Below are positions 54,335 through 63,877 of a DNA stretch of 64,000 nt, piece by piece. Under the pieces are notes generated by a model. That model had not been told where the DNA came from and did no database searches. It worked only from the letters and a program-made list of their open reading frames with translations. Source of the stretch: WLXB01 sp040221475 (GTDB taxonomy: Bacteria; Pseudomonadota; Alphaproteobacteria; Rhodospirillales; Rhodospirillaceae). A program made the translations under genes and the position numbers. Location: contig JAVKEJ010000008.1 in the NCBI GenBank assembly GCA_040221475.1, forward strand, positions 8,065-72,064. The letters run 5' to 3'. Within the stretch, counting starts at the first letter, position 1, and the number at the start of each line of letters is the position of its first letter.

Positions 54335-55315
54335 ATGACACTCAGCGGACGACGGCAGATATTATCTCGGTTTGGTGCGGGTGCGCTCATGGCAACTGCG
54401 TGTGCGCTTGGCCTTGGATCTGTTCGTACAGCACGAGCGCAGAATACAAAGTCATCGGAAAGTTCTGGCATGGCTCTAAAATCATCAGCCTCTGAAATCT
54501 CCGTTAAGCGTGGTTATACAGAGTGCAGGTTTGGGCAGTTGCACTTCATTCGTGGGGTGCCCACCTCTGGCCGAACAGAAAAGCCCCCATTGGTGCTCTT
54601 GCACCAGAACCCGTCCTCGTCTGTGGAGTACGAGCCGCTCATTAAAGAAATGGCTATGGACCGAGAGGTTGTTGCTTTTGATACACCTGGAAATGGTATG
54701 TCTGATTGGCCCCCGGAGCCAATGGATATGACCGGTTATGCAACTGCGTTTGCAGACGGCATTGAGAGTTTAAATCTCGGTGGGCAAACTCGTGTGGATG
54801 TTTTTGGATTTCATACCGGTAGTTTTCTCGCTGCTGAACTGGCGATTGGTCAACCTCAAAAAGTTGGCCGCCTTGTCATGTCAGGCATTCCGTTCCGGAC
54901 GCCTGAAGAACGACTGGAGCGATTGGCCGATATCGAAGCACGGCCCCGCATTACGGAAGACGGAAAAGATATTATGGGGCAGTTGGAGCGCCTTTGGACC
55001 TTTGTGGTGAGCAAACGCGATCGCCGCGTCCCGTTGGAGCGTGCCGCCGAGGTTTTTGTGGAGAAGGCCAAACCGCTTGATCGTTATTGGTGGCCTTATC
55101 GTGGGGTCTGGACGTACGACGTTGCTGAACGTTTTCCGCTGATCTCACAGCCGACGCTAATCGTTCAGCCCCACGAGAACCTTTTAGAATATTCGAAGCA
55201 GGCCGCCGCATTTATATCCAATGTGCGAATGGTTGAGTTGCCTGACCTCGAACGAGACGTCTTTGACGTTGGGGCCGATCAAATTGCTGAGAAGTTAAGA
55301 GCATTCTTGTCATAA
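54335..55315 (+). CDS. Exported alpha/beta-hydrolase-fold protein with His at nucleophile position
   Basis: The N-terminal segment has RRQ and a hydrophobic stretch ending ARA (residues 1-35), resembling a Tat or Sec signal. The hydrolase core follows: LLHQNPSSS (oxyanion region), FDTPGNGMSDWP, and the nucleophile elbow GFHTG, in which the middle residue is His160 rather than Ser. The usual catalytic His near the C-terminus is missing (ELPDLERDVFDVG). It shares HQ-x-P, the PG-x-G-x-SD strand and the H-T-G elbow with the product of 56921-57712. GGAG is 7 nt before ATG 54335. Length is 326 residues. Possibly a non-hydrolytic or altered-chemistry enzyme. Confidence 0.8.
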   Translation: MTLSGRRQILSRFGAGALMATACALGLGSVRTARAQNTKSSESSGMALKSSASEISVKRGYTECRFGQLHFIRGVPTSGRTEKPPLVLLHQNPSSSVEYEPLIKEMAMDREVVAFDTPGNGMSDWPPEPMDMTGYATAFADGIESLNLGGQTRVDVFGFHTGSFLAAELAIGQPQKVGRLVMSGIPFRTPEERLERLADIEARPRITEDGKDIMGQLERLWTFVVSKRDRRVPLERAAEVFVEKAKPLDRYWWPYRGVWTYDVAERFPLISQPTLIVQPHENLLEYSKQAAAFISNVRMVELPDLERDVFDVGADQIAEKLRAFLS

Positions 55316-55365
55316 TCTAGCGAGGCTCACACGCTACTCTGATAAAATACTTACATAGGTTATTC

Positions 55366-56892
55366 ATGATGATGAAGCTCCTAATTCGTAGTGCGTTTGC
55401 CGTGCTTATTCTGGCCAGTGTATCGTTACCACACGTTGCTGTGGCCGAGCCGTTTAAGGTTGCGCGTACGGCCATTCCTCCCAGTAGAGGGATTCCTTTT
55501 ACGGCCGTGTCGCAGCCGGGTGTTGGGATCTGGTCGCTGATGTACGATACGCTCACGCGTATCGATAACCAAGGTAACGTGGAGCCAGCACTGGCGGAAA
55601 GCTGGGAGTCCATATCACCAACCCAATGGAAGTTCCGGTTACGACCAGATGTCCGTTTCCATAATGGTGAAGTGTTTGATGCGTCCTCAGTGACGGCGTC
55701 TATTGAGCTCCTGAAGAGTGAAGCGGGCGCGCGTTTCTATACGGCTTCTGAGGTGCAAGGTATTACAGCGGTCGAAGTTATTGATTCTCTGACAGTTCTT
55801 ATAGAGACGGAGAAACCAGACCCGATTTTACATCGCCGGGCCAGCCTTCTATGGATGCTCCCACCGGACGCACTGGCAGACCGTGGTGTCGATAGTTTTG
55901 CGCAAGAGCCAATTGGTAGCGGTCCTTTTCAGCTTGATGAATGGGGTGCCGGAACCGTCCACTTTCGAAGTTTTTCTGACTCTTGGCGAGCACCGGTTGC
56001 CATTGAGGTGCTGACTATTTTTGTCATGCAAGACCCTGTTGCACGTATGCAAGCGCTCCGCTCCGGCCAGGTCGATGTCGCCGAGCAAATGAGCAGCGAC
56101 GATGTGAGTCAGCTGAAAGGCGAGCAATTCCAGACCTTTACGCGAACGGCGCCAGGGGTGTCAGGTTTGGCTTTCCGGGTGATTGGTAATGAGTCATCCC
56201 CGGTCGCAGATCAGCGGGTGCGACAGGCGATGAATTTGGCGGTCAATAGAGAGGCTATTGTAAACAATCTTTATCAGGGTGAGGTGTTGGCTTCAGGACA
56301 AGGCGCAGTGCCTGGTGTCAATGGCCACAATCCAGAAGTCAAACCCTGGCCCTTCGATCCAGCGCGTGCCCGGGCTCTGTTAGAAGAGGCAGGTTTTGAT
56401 TTTGACCGCATTCTAAAAATCCAGGTTGCAACGGGAATCGCTGGTGGTGATTCTCTGGCGTTCCAATTCGTCGCCCAGAACTTAGAAGCCATAGGGATGA
56501 AGATTGAACTGCGGTCGATACCCTACGCCAACTGGCTCACAGCGTTTTTGACCAATCAATGGGATGACATCGATGCGTTTTCATTGACGTGGGATAACAG
56601 TGCGTACTACGACGGCATCAGGGCAGAGACTTACACGGGCTGCCTGAAGGCACAGCCTTTTTTCTGCGCACCAGAAACCAAACCGCTCCTCAATGCAATA
56701 TCAGTTGAGATGGACCCCACACGGCGCACAGCGTTGTTGCAAGACCTTATGGCCATGCTCCATGAAATCGCACCAGCTATTTGGTTAGTAACGGGTGCAG
56801 AGTTTGCGGCAGCCGGGCAAAATGTTGACGGCATTATTCTCACCAGCCGCGGCATTCAGTACGACTTGGTCAGTTTGAAGAACGAGGACTGA
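55366..56892 (+). CDS. ABC-type substrate-binding protein (SBP_bac_5), peptide/nickel/opine class
   Basis: A periplasmic solute-binding protein of 508 residues with a signal peptide (to about AVAEP). Features: MYDTLTRIDNQGNVEPALAESWE, FRLRPDVRFHNGEVFDASSV, GSGPFQLDEWGAG, and DPARARALLEEAGFD near the end. No permease or ATPase gene lies beside it, so it must use components encoded elsewhere. It is similar to the protein of 62205-63767. Downstream is the convergent hydrolase gene. Confidence 0.9.
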   Translation: MMMKLLIRSAFAVLILASVSLPHVAVAEPFKVARTAIPPSRGIPFTAVSQPGVGIWSLMYDTLTRIDNQGNVEPALAESWESISPTQWKFRLRPDVRFHNGEVFDASSVTASIELLKSEAGARFYTASEVQGITAVEVIDSLTVLIETEKPDPILHRRASLLWMLPPDALADRGVDSFAQEPIGSGPFQLDEWGAGTVHFRSFSDSWRAPVAIEVLTIFVMQDPVARMQALRSGQVDVAEQMSSDDVSQLKGEQFQTFTRTAPGVSGLAFRVIGNESSPVADQRVRQAMNLAVNREAIVNNLYQGEVLASGQGAVPGVNGHNPEVKPWPFDPARARALLEEAGFDFDRILKIQVATGIAGGDSLAFQFVAQNLEAIGMKIELRSIPYANWLTAFLTNQWDDIDAFSLTWDNSAYYDGIRAETYTGCLKAQPFFCAPETKPLLNAISVEMDPTRRTALLQDLMAMLHEIAPAIWLVTGAEFAAAGQNVDGIILTSRGIQYDLVSLKNED

Positions 56893-56920
56893 ATACCCCA
56901 GCACAGAGCGCTGTCTAACT

Positions 56921-57712
56921 CTATGTGTTCAACCAAGCCGTAATCGGATCTGCCCATCTTTTTGGCTCATCAAAGATGATGTTTGAACTCCCGCCAGGAA
57001 TTTCCGCATAGGCAAAGTCAGGTCTCAAGCCGCGTAGTCTTTCAGCGTGGGCCGCGAGCATGTCCGCTGTGTTTGAAACAATCAGCGTAGGGCATGTAAT
57101 GGATGGTATGTCTGCCGCAAAATCATAGGTAAAGGCAGCCGTATGACCGTACCACTCTTTCTCGCCGTTTGTAAAAAAGCTCAGGACGCCCATATGAAGG
57201 CCGCTCAATTTCGCATTCGGGCCAATAACTCTTCGGAGAAGGGCCCAGTAATCCAGATAATGACTCCCGTCTTCTTTGGGGCTCTGATCGAAATGTTTGT
57301 TGCTCAATCGCGCGACTCTCTCGTTCTCATCGTAAACCGGTGCGCCGTGCAGAATGAGACGGTTGAGTCGTGTCGGGTGACGCGCGGCAAATGCTCCAGC
57401 AATCAACGCACCCGTGTGATGCCCGAGGACATCAGCTTGATCTATCTCTAAGCCGTCCAGGAAACCCGGAATGGAATCCGCATAATCCGGAATGCTTGGG
57501 GCGTCAGGTGGAGCGTCAGATTCTCCATAACCAGGGCTATCCAGTGCAATGACCTGGCGGTTGCCTGCCAGAAAGGGCGCTGCGTTTTTATATTGCTGTG
57601 ATGACCAAGGAGTCTGATGAATTAAGAGAAGAGGGGGACCTTCGCCGTACTGGCGATAGTGCATAAGTCCATATTTTCCATCCACATAGCCGCGATGTTC
57701 TTTCACAGCCAT
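56921..57712 (-). CDS. Alpha/beta-hydrolase-fold protein with His at nucleophile position
   Basis: A cytoplasmic 263-residue protein from ATG 57712, which follows the stop of the upstream FAD gene after 1 nt. The longer frame to 57748 would overlap it. Core motifs: LLIHQTPWSS, ALDSPGYGESDAPP and the elbow GHHTG, where the middle residue is His99. The catalytic His near the C-terminus is also replaced (PGGSSNIIFDEP). The pattern matches the hydrolase of 54335 but without a signal peptide. It may be an active enzyme with a different mechanism or a binding protein. Confidence 0.83.
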   Translation of the reverse strand: MAVKEHRGYVDGKYGLMHYRQYGEGPPLLLIHQTPWSSQQYKNAAPFLAGNRQVIALDSPGYGESDAPPDAPSIPDYADSIPGFLDGLEIDQADVLGHHTGALIAGAFAARHPTRLNRLILHGAPVYDENERVARLSNKHFDQSPKEDGSHYLDYWALLRRVIGPNAKLSGLHMGVLSFFTNGEKEWYGHTAAFTYDFAADIPSITCPTLIVSNTADMLAAHAERLRGLRPDFAYAEIPGGSSNIIFDEPKRWADPITAWLNT

Positions 57713-57713
57713 T

Positions 57714-59234
57714 TTATTGATTACCAAGGGGAAGGATTTTCTCACCAAGCAGTTTACCGAAGGTTAAGGCCGGCGTCACCATCATGCCTCCGACGTAAGC
57801 ATTGCCCTGTAACACTCCGGCACCTAGGATTTCTCCGGCAGCGTAGAGCCCTGGGATTGCTGATCCATCGCGCCGTATGACCCTAAGGTCCGTGTCAACG
57901 GCCAATCCAGCTGCGCCCGTAATCGCACAACCTTGCGCCCGTATGGCGTAGAATGGCGGTTTGCCGATGGGCAGCGGACAGTGCTTTCGTGCAAACACAT
58001 CATGTCCGGCCCCAATGCCATAGTTATAAAGATCGACTGTATCTTTCAGACCCTTGGCATCAATTCCGGCGGCCGCGGCCAGTTCTGCCAGACTTTGACC
58101 TTTGTAAAACGAATAGGTGGAGCCGAAGGCGCCTTTAACTTGGTCTTGGGTCCAGCCTTCTACCACCGGCGGGGCTTGATCTAAAATTTCTTGATCGAAG
58201 ATGACCCAATATCGCATGCCGGGTTGTTTAAGCAGGGCATGTTCACGAGCATCCACACTCGGTAAATCTTCACATACGAATCGTTGACCAAGCGCGTTTA
58301 CATAGATCTCCCAAGGCTGCCGAACTTCTGGATAGCTGTTGGGCCGTCCGATTGCCTTCGCTGGGTATTGATCAGACTCCAATATAACGCCAAAGCTGGC
58401 CATAAAGTTCTCAATGCCGCGCAAGTATGCACCGGCAGAGAGGCCAAGTTGATGGCCTCGTCCCTGACTGAAGGGAGACCACCATTTTTGATATTGTGGT
58501 TGGCCCGAAAGCTCCTCGTACATGGTTGTGTTGGCGGCATATCCGCCCGATGTAATAACCACGCTCCGCCCTGTGTAAGAGCGTTCTACACCTTCAATAT
58601 CCTTTGCGATCACACCGGTCACCGTGCCGTCGTTCTGCTGGATCAAGGACAAAGCTTCGTGCCGCAGAAGAATTGTAAGGTCGCAGGTCTTTACGGCCTC
58701 CATGAGTTGAGGTTCAACGACGTTCAAGATAGAGCGACCGAATTCGCGGCCCCAGTAATAGCGGGCCTTGCTGAACGGCTCATGTGTGTTCCCCTTCGAC
58801 GGACACTCCGGCATCATGTCGAAGCCGCTATCCATCAGCCAGTCGAACATCTTTCCGGCGTTCCAGATCGCCAGTTTTGCGAGGTCTTGGTTAATCGTGC
58901 CGCGGCTGATCCGCATGGCATCTGCAAAATGCTCTTCCGGTGTATCGTCTATCCCAAGAGATTTCTGTAACTTGGTCCCGGCGGCACTCATTTGCGCTGG
59001 CGCCAGTCGCAGTGTTCCGCCAACTGCACCAGAGTGTTCAATCACCAAAACCTTCGCGCCGCGTTTTGCCGCAAACAGCGCAGCGGGCATACCGGCAGAC
59101 CCAGCACCGATGATGATCACGTCCCAGGTGCGGTCGGCCGCTGCCGCACTCTCTAAACCCAGTTGTTGTGGCGGTCCCTCGGGGCCGGCGTCGTAATCCA
59201 CTCTGAAAAGGTTTGGGACTTTTCGTTCTGCCAT
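57714..59234 (-). CDS. FAD-dependent oxidoreductase, FAD_binding_2 / 3-ketosteroid dehydrogenase-like
   Basis: The N-terminal dinucleotide fold (VIIIGAGSAGMPAALFAAKRG, VLVIEHSGAVGGTL) and the C-terminal FAD clamp (DLRVIRRDGSAIPGLYAAGEILGAG, NAYVGGMM) identify the fumarate reductase/ketosteroid dehydrogenase family. Length is 506 residues. AGGAG precedes the ATG by about 9 nt. It is in a minus-strand operon: hydrolase (59252), this gene, hydrolase (57712). No signal peptide. It may desaturate a cyclic or ketone substrate; I cannot assign it. Confidence 0.9.
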   Translation of the reverse strand: MAERKVPNLFRVDYDAGPEGPPQQLGLESAAAADRTWDVIIIGAGSAGMPAALFAAKRGAKVLVIEHSGAVGGTLRLAPAQMSAAGTKLQKSLGIDDTPEEHFADAMRISRGTINQDLAKLAIWNAGKMFDWLMDSGFDMMPECPSKGNTHEPFSKARYYWGREFGRSILNVVEPQLMEAVKTCDLTILLRHEALSLIQQNDGTVTGVIAKDIEGVERSYTGRSVVITSGGYAANTTMYEELSGQPQYQKWWSPFSQGRGHQLGLSAGAYLRGIENFMASFGVILESDQYPAKAIGRPNSYPEVRQPWEIYVNALGQRFVCEDLPSVDAREHALLKQPGMRYWVIFDQEILDQAPPVVEGWTQDQVKGAFGSTYSFYKGQSLAELAAAAGIDAKGLKDTVDLYNYGIGAGHDVFARKHCPLPIGKPPFYAIRAQGCAITGAAGLAVDTDLRVIRRDGSAIPGLYAAGEILGAGVLQGNAYVGGMMVTPALTFGKLLGEKILPLGNQ

Positions 59235-59251
59235 GCTGTTCGCTCCTGAAC

Positions 59252-60256
59252 TTATTCTTTAATTTCGTCCACTTGACTCATCGGAGTCATGACGGTTTGG
59301 CGCAAATCGTCATCCAATACGCCGGTTAGGAAATCGGTTATCAGCCTATCGAAAATTTCGGGCTCTTCCACATAGGGGTAGTGCCCCGTATCCGTGATCT
59401 TGCGGATCAGCGACGGGGCGTTTGTTAGCCAATGTTGGAACACATCCGCTTCCAGGTGCACAACGGTTGGGTTGTTCATACCCCAAATAATTAGGGAGGG
59501 TGATGTGATTTGGCTCAACACCGTTTGTGGATCTCCGGTGCGGTAAGCCCGGGTATAGCGTTGCAGTTCTTCGCCAAGACCTTCACGGCGGTTCATATCG
59601 TAGGCCATATTCACCATCCACGCGGGAGGCGTATGTCCCCCTCTAAAGGTGTTATCGAGTAGCCCCTGCCAATACGATCGGGGTTTATTAAGTTCCTCTA
59701 TGCGTTGCCGCGTTTCAGAACCGGGGTCGCCAAGCGGATTGGTCTCAGGTGTTCTGGGCAGTCCGGCAGAATTGATCAGAACCATCCGGCTGACTTTGTC
59801 CGTATTGACAGCAGTGTATCGAAAAGCAACGACGCCGCCACTTGAGGTGCCGATCAGGGCAAACTTTTTAAGGTTGAGTTTCTCAATGAGGCGTTCAAGC
59901 AGGTCTATGTTACGTTCTATGGAGTTCAGTTGCTTTGGGTCCGGTCCCGTTAGGCCCGCATTGGCAAAATCGAACCTCACAACGCGAAATTTATCTTTCA
60001 GAAGAGCGGCCAGCGGATCCCAAGACCGCAGGCTGTGATAAGAGGCATGAAGCAGAATAATTGTGTCTCCTTCACCTTCATCAACGTAATGAACGCTGAC
60101 GCCGTCAAGATCGACAAACTTTGAGTTAGGCAGTTTGTAGGTCTCTCTGAGGTCCTCCAACGGAAGGCTTGGCACCGGTGTTGATGCCGCATGGGCAGAA
60201 GGTGCTACGGTGCTCAATAGTACATAAAAAATCACAAACAATTGATTGTACCGCAT
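59252..60256 (-). CDS. Exported alpha/beta hydrolase
   Basis: A signal peptide (MRYNQLFVIFYVLLSTVAPSAHAA) precedes the hydrolase fold. The nucleophile elbow is GTSSGG (Ser present) and the catalytic His is in GHYPYVEEP. The expected acid in WGMNNPTV appears as Asn, so the acid may lie elsewhere. Length is 334 residues. GAGG is a good ribosome binding site. It is first in the minus-strand operon, 17 nt before the FAD gene. It probably cleaves an ester in the periplasm. Confidence 0.85.
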   Translation of the reverse strand: MRYNQLFVIFYVLLSTVAPSAHAASTPVPSLPLEDLRETYKLPNSKFVDLDGVSVHYVDEGEGDTIILLHASYHSLRSWDPLAALLKDKFRVVRFDFANAGLTGPDPKQLNSIERNIDLLERLIEKLNLKKFALIGTSSGGVVAFRYTAVNTDKVSRMVLINSAGLPRTPETNPLGDPGSETRQRIEELNKPRSYWQGLLDNTFRGGHTPPAWMVNMAYDMNRREGLGEELQRYTRAYRTGDPQTVLSQITSPSLIIWGMNNPTVVHLEADVFQHWLTNAPSLIRKITDTGHYPYVEEPEIFDRLITDFLTGVLDDDLRQTVMTPMSQVDEIKE

Positions 60257-60583
60257 TGGTCCTCTGCCTCTCTAGCAACCTCATGTCACATCACTAAAGT
60301 AGTCTGCGCCCGCACTGTAGGTAAGCCCCAGTGGGCTATAAAATTCTATTTTTGCTAATCACCAATACAAAAAATTTATCACTGCGCTCGACGATGAAGT
60401 TGAGGCGGGTTTGAAATCACTTTGGGCAAATGACGACAATATAAAGTGTGTTTCAATGACACGGCCAGGGACACAGATCTTAAATTTGATTTACTTTGAA
60501 GTTTAAATTGGAAATCAAAGCTCTTTCCATGTCAGTCTCAGCGACAAATGTAGTTTCTTTAACGATGATCGGAGAGACGGATT
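60257..60583. other. Divergent intergenic region
   Basis: About 330 nt between divergent genes, AT-rich near 60340-60380, with a small hairpin (AGCCC/GGGCT around 60326-60340). No recognised operator. Confidence 0.4.
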
Positions 60584-61684
60584 ATGGCTTTAAGTAATCA
60601 GTATCCAGATCGTGGCAAGGTCGGCCCAACGCCCGCCATGACGACCAGAGCGGATGAAACGTTTTTGAACTACGTCAAGGACGTACGCAGTGTTCTGCTA
60701 TGGGGCAGGGCCAAGCATGTTCATCCCAAGGCGAATGAGGCAATTCAAGAAGAAAAAATTGTTATCGAGCCAACAAAAGAGTCAGTTGAAGCGGTTAGAA
60801 AGGTTGTTCGTGAAAAAGTGCCAGATGCCGGCGTTTGGGCGCGCGTCTATCGTTCGACACAGGAAGCCTTTTGGAATCGCGTATCTGAGTCTTACGGATT
60901 ACGCGAGGAAGAATTTCTCGGCCTGCTTGAGGAGTCCGATAAAAAAGGGCCTGGGTCAGTCACCTGGGATCCCGACTACGTTTATCCAAACTATGCGAAG
61001 GTTGAAACCCATCGCCAACCTGATGGGTATTTCGGGCATCCTCTTGCCGGTCTGCGTTATGATTATGGAACCCGTATTTTTGCCGGTAACGTGAGTAATG
61101 ACGACTATCTCCATAAAGCCATGGCAGCGAAAATCTCTGCTCCTGAGGATGGTAAGGTTAAGCGTGTCATGGATATTGCGTGTGCGGTTGGCAAACTTAC
61201 GTGCCAGCTCAAACACAAGTTTCCAGAGGCAGAAGTTTGGGGCAGCGACATATCTGCGCCGATGGTTAGGTATGCGCATTACCGCGCGGCTGAGCAAAAT
61301 GTTGACGTCCATTTTCTCCAGAAAGCTGGTGAGGATTTGGATGAATTACCGGAAAATCATTATGACTTAGTAACAGTGCACATCTTGTTTCATGAGGTAC
61401 CGACCCCGGTGGTTGATCGGACCATTGCTAATGTTTATCGCATGCTGCGCCCGGGCGGGACCTTCTGGATTTCAGATTTTCCGACGCTTCAAGAAGATCA
61501 AAAAGGACTTAAGTATACTGATTTACTTGGGTCTATCGATTCTGCGGACAACAGCGAGCCTTACGCACCAGAATTTGTCCGCAGCAATATCGAAGACAAA
61601 CTCCGCAATTTGGGCTTCACGCTAAGATATCAAGATCCCGAGGATATTCTCGTCTATGGGCGTGTGTGCGACAAACCACTGTAA
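60584..61684 (+). CDS. Class I SAM-dependent methyltransferase
   Basis: A 366-residue protein with a helical N-terminal extension of about 190 residues and a C-terminal SAM fold: VMDIACAVGKLTCQLKHKFP (motif I variant), VWGSDISAPMVRYA (motif II), DLVTVHILFHEVP (motif IV) and RMLRPGGTFWISDF. GGAG lies 8-12 nt upstream. The following small gene starts 11 nt after the stop. The N-terminal domain is not recognised and may set the substrate. Target not predictable. Confidence 0.87.
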   Translation: MALSNQYPDRGKVGPTPAMTTRADETFLNYVKDVRSVLLWGRAKHVHPKANEAIQEEKIVIEPTKESVEAVRKVVREKVPDAGVWARVYRSTQEAFWNRVSESYGLREEEFLGLLEESDKKGPGSVTWDPDYVYPNYAKVETHRQPDGYFGHPLAGLRYDYGTRIFAGNVSNDDYLHKAMAAKISAPEDGKVKRVMDIACAVGKLTCQLKHKFPEAEVWGSDISAPMVRYAHYRAAEQNVDVHFLQKAGEDLDELPENHYDLVTVHILFHEVPTPVVDRTIANVYRMLRPGGTFWISDFPTLQEDQKGLKYTDLLGSIDSADNSEPYAPEFVRSNIEDKLRNLGFTLRYQDPEDILVYGRVCDKPL

Positions 61685-61695
61685 AGGAGGGTTAG

Positions 61696-62079
61696 GTGGG
61701 CGATCCGAAAGCCGTTGAGTCCGAAACTGAATATGTTCAAGACCTGCCAGGGTTCGATAAAACCCACCCTCAGTATTTTAAAGACCCGATGATTGACAAG
61801 CTGTTGGAGATTGTTTTGTTGCTGGGCGGCGAAATATGGACCAATCGCGACCGGCAAATGGTGATGGAGCAGCTTCTTGCTAGCAAAGGCGTCGTCACCC
61901 CCGATCTTATTGAGACGTTTAAACCAGACGAAGAATTTGGAAAAAACGCTGAGGAGCAGCGTCTTCGTTTTGTCAACCGTATCTATGGTTGCCTCTATCC
62001 CGATACAGAAATTCCAGAAGATCAAAACCATTTCAAATGGTTGACCGATAAAAAGAAAGATCCAGAAGCCGATGACTAA
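61696..62079 (+). CDS. Small acidic protein of unknown function, coupled to the methyltransferase
   Basis: A 127-residue soluble protein starting at GTG 61696, with AAGGAGG 5 nt upstream. Helical segments (MIDKLLEIVLLLGGEIWTNRDRQMVMEQLLASKGVV) resemble unassigned accessory proteins found next to oxidoreductases. I recognise no named family. Being just after the methyltransferase, it probably acts with it or with the FAD enzyme. Confidence 0.72.
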   Translation: MGDPKAVESETEYVQDLPGFDKTHPQYFKDPMIDKLLEIVLLLGGEIWTNRDRQMVMEQLLASKGVVTPDLIETFKPDEEFGKNAEEQRLRFVNRIYGCLYPDTEIPEDQNHFKWLTDKKKDPEADD

Positions 62080-62204
62080 AGCTCTTTATCTCAAAGGGCG
62101 ATGGAGCGGAAGTCTCTGCGACAGAAATGTTGATGTATAGAAATTATATCTCGCCGATCCCGCTGCGCTCTAAGGATAAGTTGCACATAGAGAGGGATTC
62201 AACA

Positions 62205-63767
62205 ATGCGAGAGGTTGTAGGCATGCCAAACCTTCTCAGAATATTTTTGCGAACTGTCTTAACAATAACAAAGCTGTTTATTGTTACTGGCTTGATCTCG
62301 AACAGCGTCAATGCTGAGACGATACGCATTGCGGCATCAACACCTCTAACGTCTTATGCTGATCCATTGGCAATCGACTCTGGTAATGGTTTGATACCGT
62401 CTATTTTTGATGGGCTGACAAGCGTTGGTGCTGATGGCACAGTCAGGTCGGCCCTTGCAGAATCGTGGTCCGCGACCTCCGATACGACATGGGTGTTCCG
62501 GCTGAAACGCAATATTGTGTTCCACGATGGTTCACCGTTTAACGCCAGTTCCGTTGTAGATGTCCTGAATCTTCTCCGTGCTCCAGAGGCACTAGTTTAT
62601 CCGATCGCGCCAGAAGCTACTTCCATTGCTGGAACGCGAATCATCGATCCGTTTACTGTCGAGATCACAACGCATCGTGCAGACGGTCTGCTTGCTCGAA
62701 AATTGAGTCTTATTCCGATCTTTCCTGTGAATGTTTGGATCGACATGGGCAGAACTGAATTCTCAAAGCACCCCATCGGTACTGGCCCGTATTCAATTTT
62801 GAATTGGGGTCGGGGTGGCTCCTCACAAGTCACGATGATCGGTGAAGCAAATTCTTGGCGGGCCCCAAAACAAATTGATCGCATCGAATACGTCATCCTG
62901 CCGGACTCAGTCACGCGCATGCAAAGTCTCATGGCCGGTGAGGTGGACATCGCGAACAGTATTGACCCAGACTCGATTTCGCTATTGGAAGCGGCTGGAT
63001 ATAGAATTTACCGTCAACCGCATGCCATCAATTTGGCTATAGCTTTCTATAATTGTGGGGGTAGATCATCACCAACCACTGATCGTCGGGTTCGTTTGGC
63101 GCTTAACATGGCGGTAAATAAGAACCGGATTGTCGACAATCTATTAAGTGGTACGACCGAAGTTGCCACCCAAGGCGGCACCCCAGGGGTACTTGGGTAT
63201 AACCCCGATATCAAGCCTTACGCTTTTGACCCAACAGCCGCACGTTCCCTACTCGCGGAAGCGGGTTACAGCAAAGGTCTGAATTTAGTGGTTGGAGTTT
63301 TCAGTGGTCAGTTTCCATCTGACTCACTCATCTTCCAGCAGGTTGCCCAGGATTGGGCTGCAATAGGGGTGAATGCGAAGTTGCAGTCGCTCGCTTTTGC
63401 CGATTTTTCGCGTCGAATACAAACCGGCGAGTGGGATGGAATTGATGCGTTTTCTGCGGTCTGGAGTCACTATCAGATTGGGGACGTTAGTCGCGCCCTT
63501 AAGCAATTTTCGGGTGGTGCGGGTCGAACGTATTTCTGTGCCCCTGAGCTTTTAGACGAGATGATAGACTCCGACTCAATACTGGACGAGGCTGCTCGCG
63601 AAGCAACGCTGAAAGATCTTATGGCCCGCCACCACGATTTGGTTCCCTCGTTGCCTTTGGTCCGGTATATCAGCTTGAATGCGCTATCTTCTCGCATATT
63701 GGACTTCAAGAGTGAGACGGGGAGGATTTTGTTTGAGGAAATGCAGGTTGCTCCGTCGATAAATTAA
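62205..63767 (+). CDS. ABC-type substrate-binding protein (SBP_bac_5), second copy
   Basis: A periplasmic solute-binding protein of 520 residues from ATG 62205, with a long n-region and a hydrophobic stretch (LTITKLFIVTGLISNSVNA). The frame opens to 62127. Features: AESWSATSDTTWVFRLKRNIVFHDGSPFNASSVVD, GTGPYSILNWGRGG, DPTAARSLLAEAGYS. It shares its layout with the 55366 protein (such as TPGVLGYNPDIKPYAFDP here against VPGVNGHNPEVKPWPFDP there). The pair suggests two related ligands of the same pathway. Confidence 0.9.
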   Translation: MREVVGMPNLLRIFLRTVLTITKLFIVTGLISNSVNAETIRIAASTPLTSYADPLAIDSGNGLIPSIFDGLTSVGADGTVRSALAESWSATSDTTWVFRLKRNIVFHDGSPFNASSVVDVLNLLRAPEALVYPIAPEATSIAGTRIIDPFTVEITTHRADGLLARKLSLIPIFPVNVWIDMGRTEFSKHPIGTGPYSILNWGRGGSSQVTMIGEANSWRAPKQIDRIEYVILPDSVTRMQSLMAGEVDIANSIDPDSISLLEAAGYRIYRQPHAINLAIAFYNCGGRSSPTTDRRVRLALNMAVNKNRIVDNLLSGTTEVATQGGTPGVLGYNPDIKPYAFDPTAARSLLAEAGYSKGLNLVVGVFSGQFPSDSLIFQQVAQDWAAIGVNAKLQSLAFADFSRRIQTGEWDGIDAFSAVWSHYQIGDVSRALKQFSGGAGRTYFCAPELLDEMIDSDSILDEAAREATLKDLMARHHDLVPSLPLVRYISLNALSSRILDFKSETGRILFEEMQVAPSIN

Positions 63768-63877
63768 CGGCGCTGCTTATTTGTGTTCTACTCTTAATAT
63801 CTGCGCGCTTTTCATAAAGATGATAACTTTAAAAATAAAGATATGAGACTTGATGCCGTGCAGAGGGTTATTTGTTT

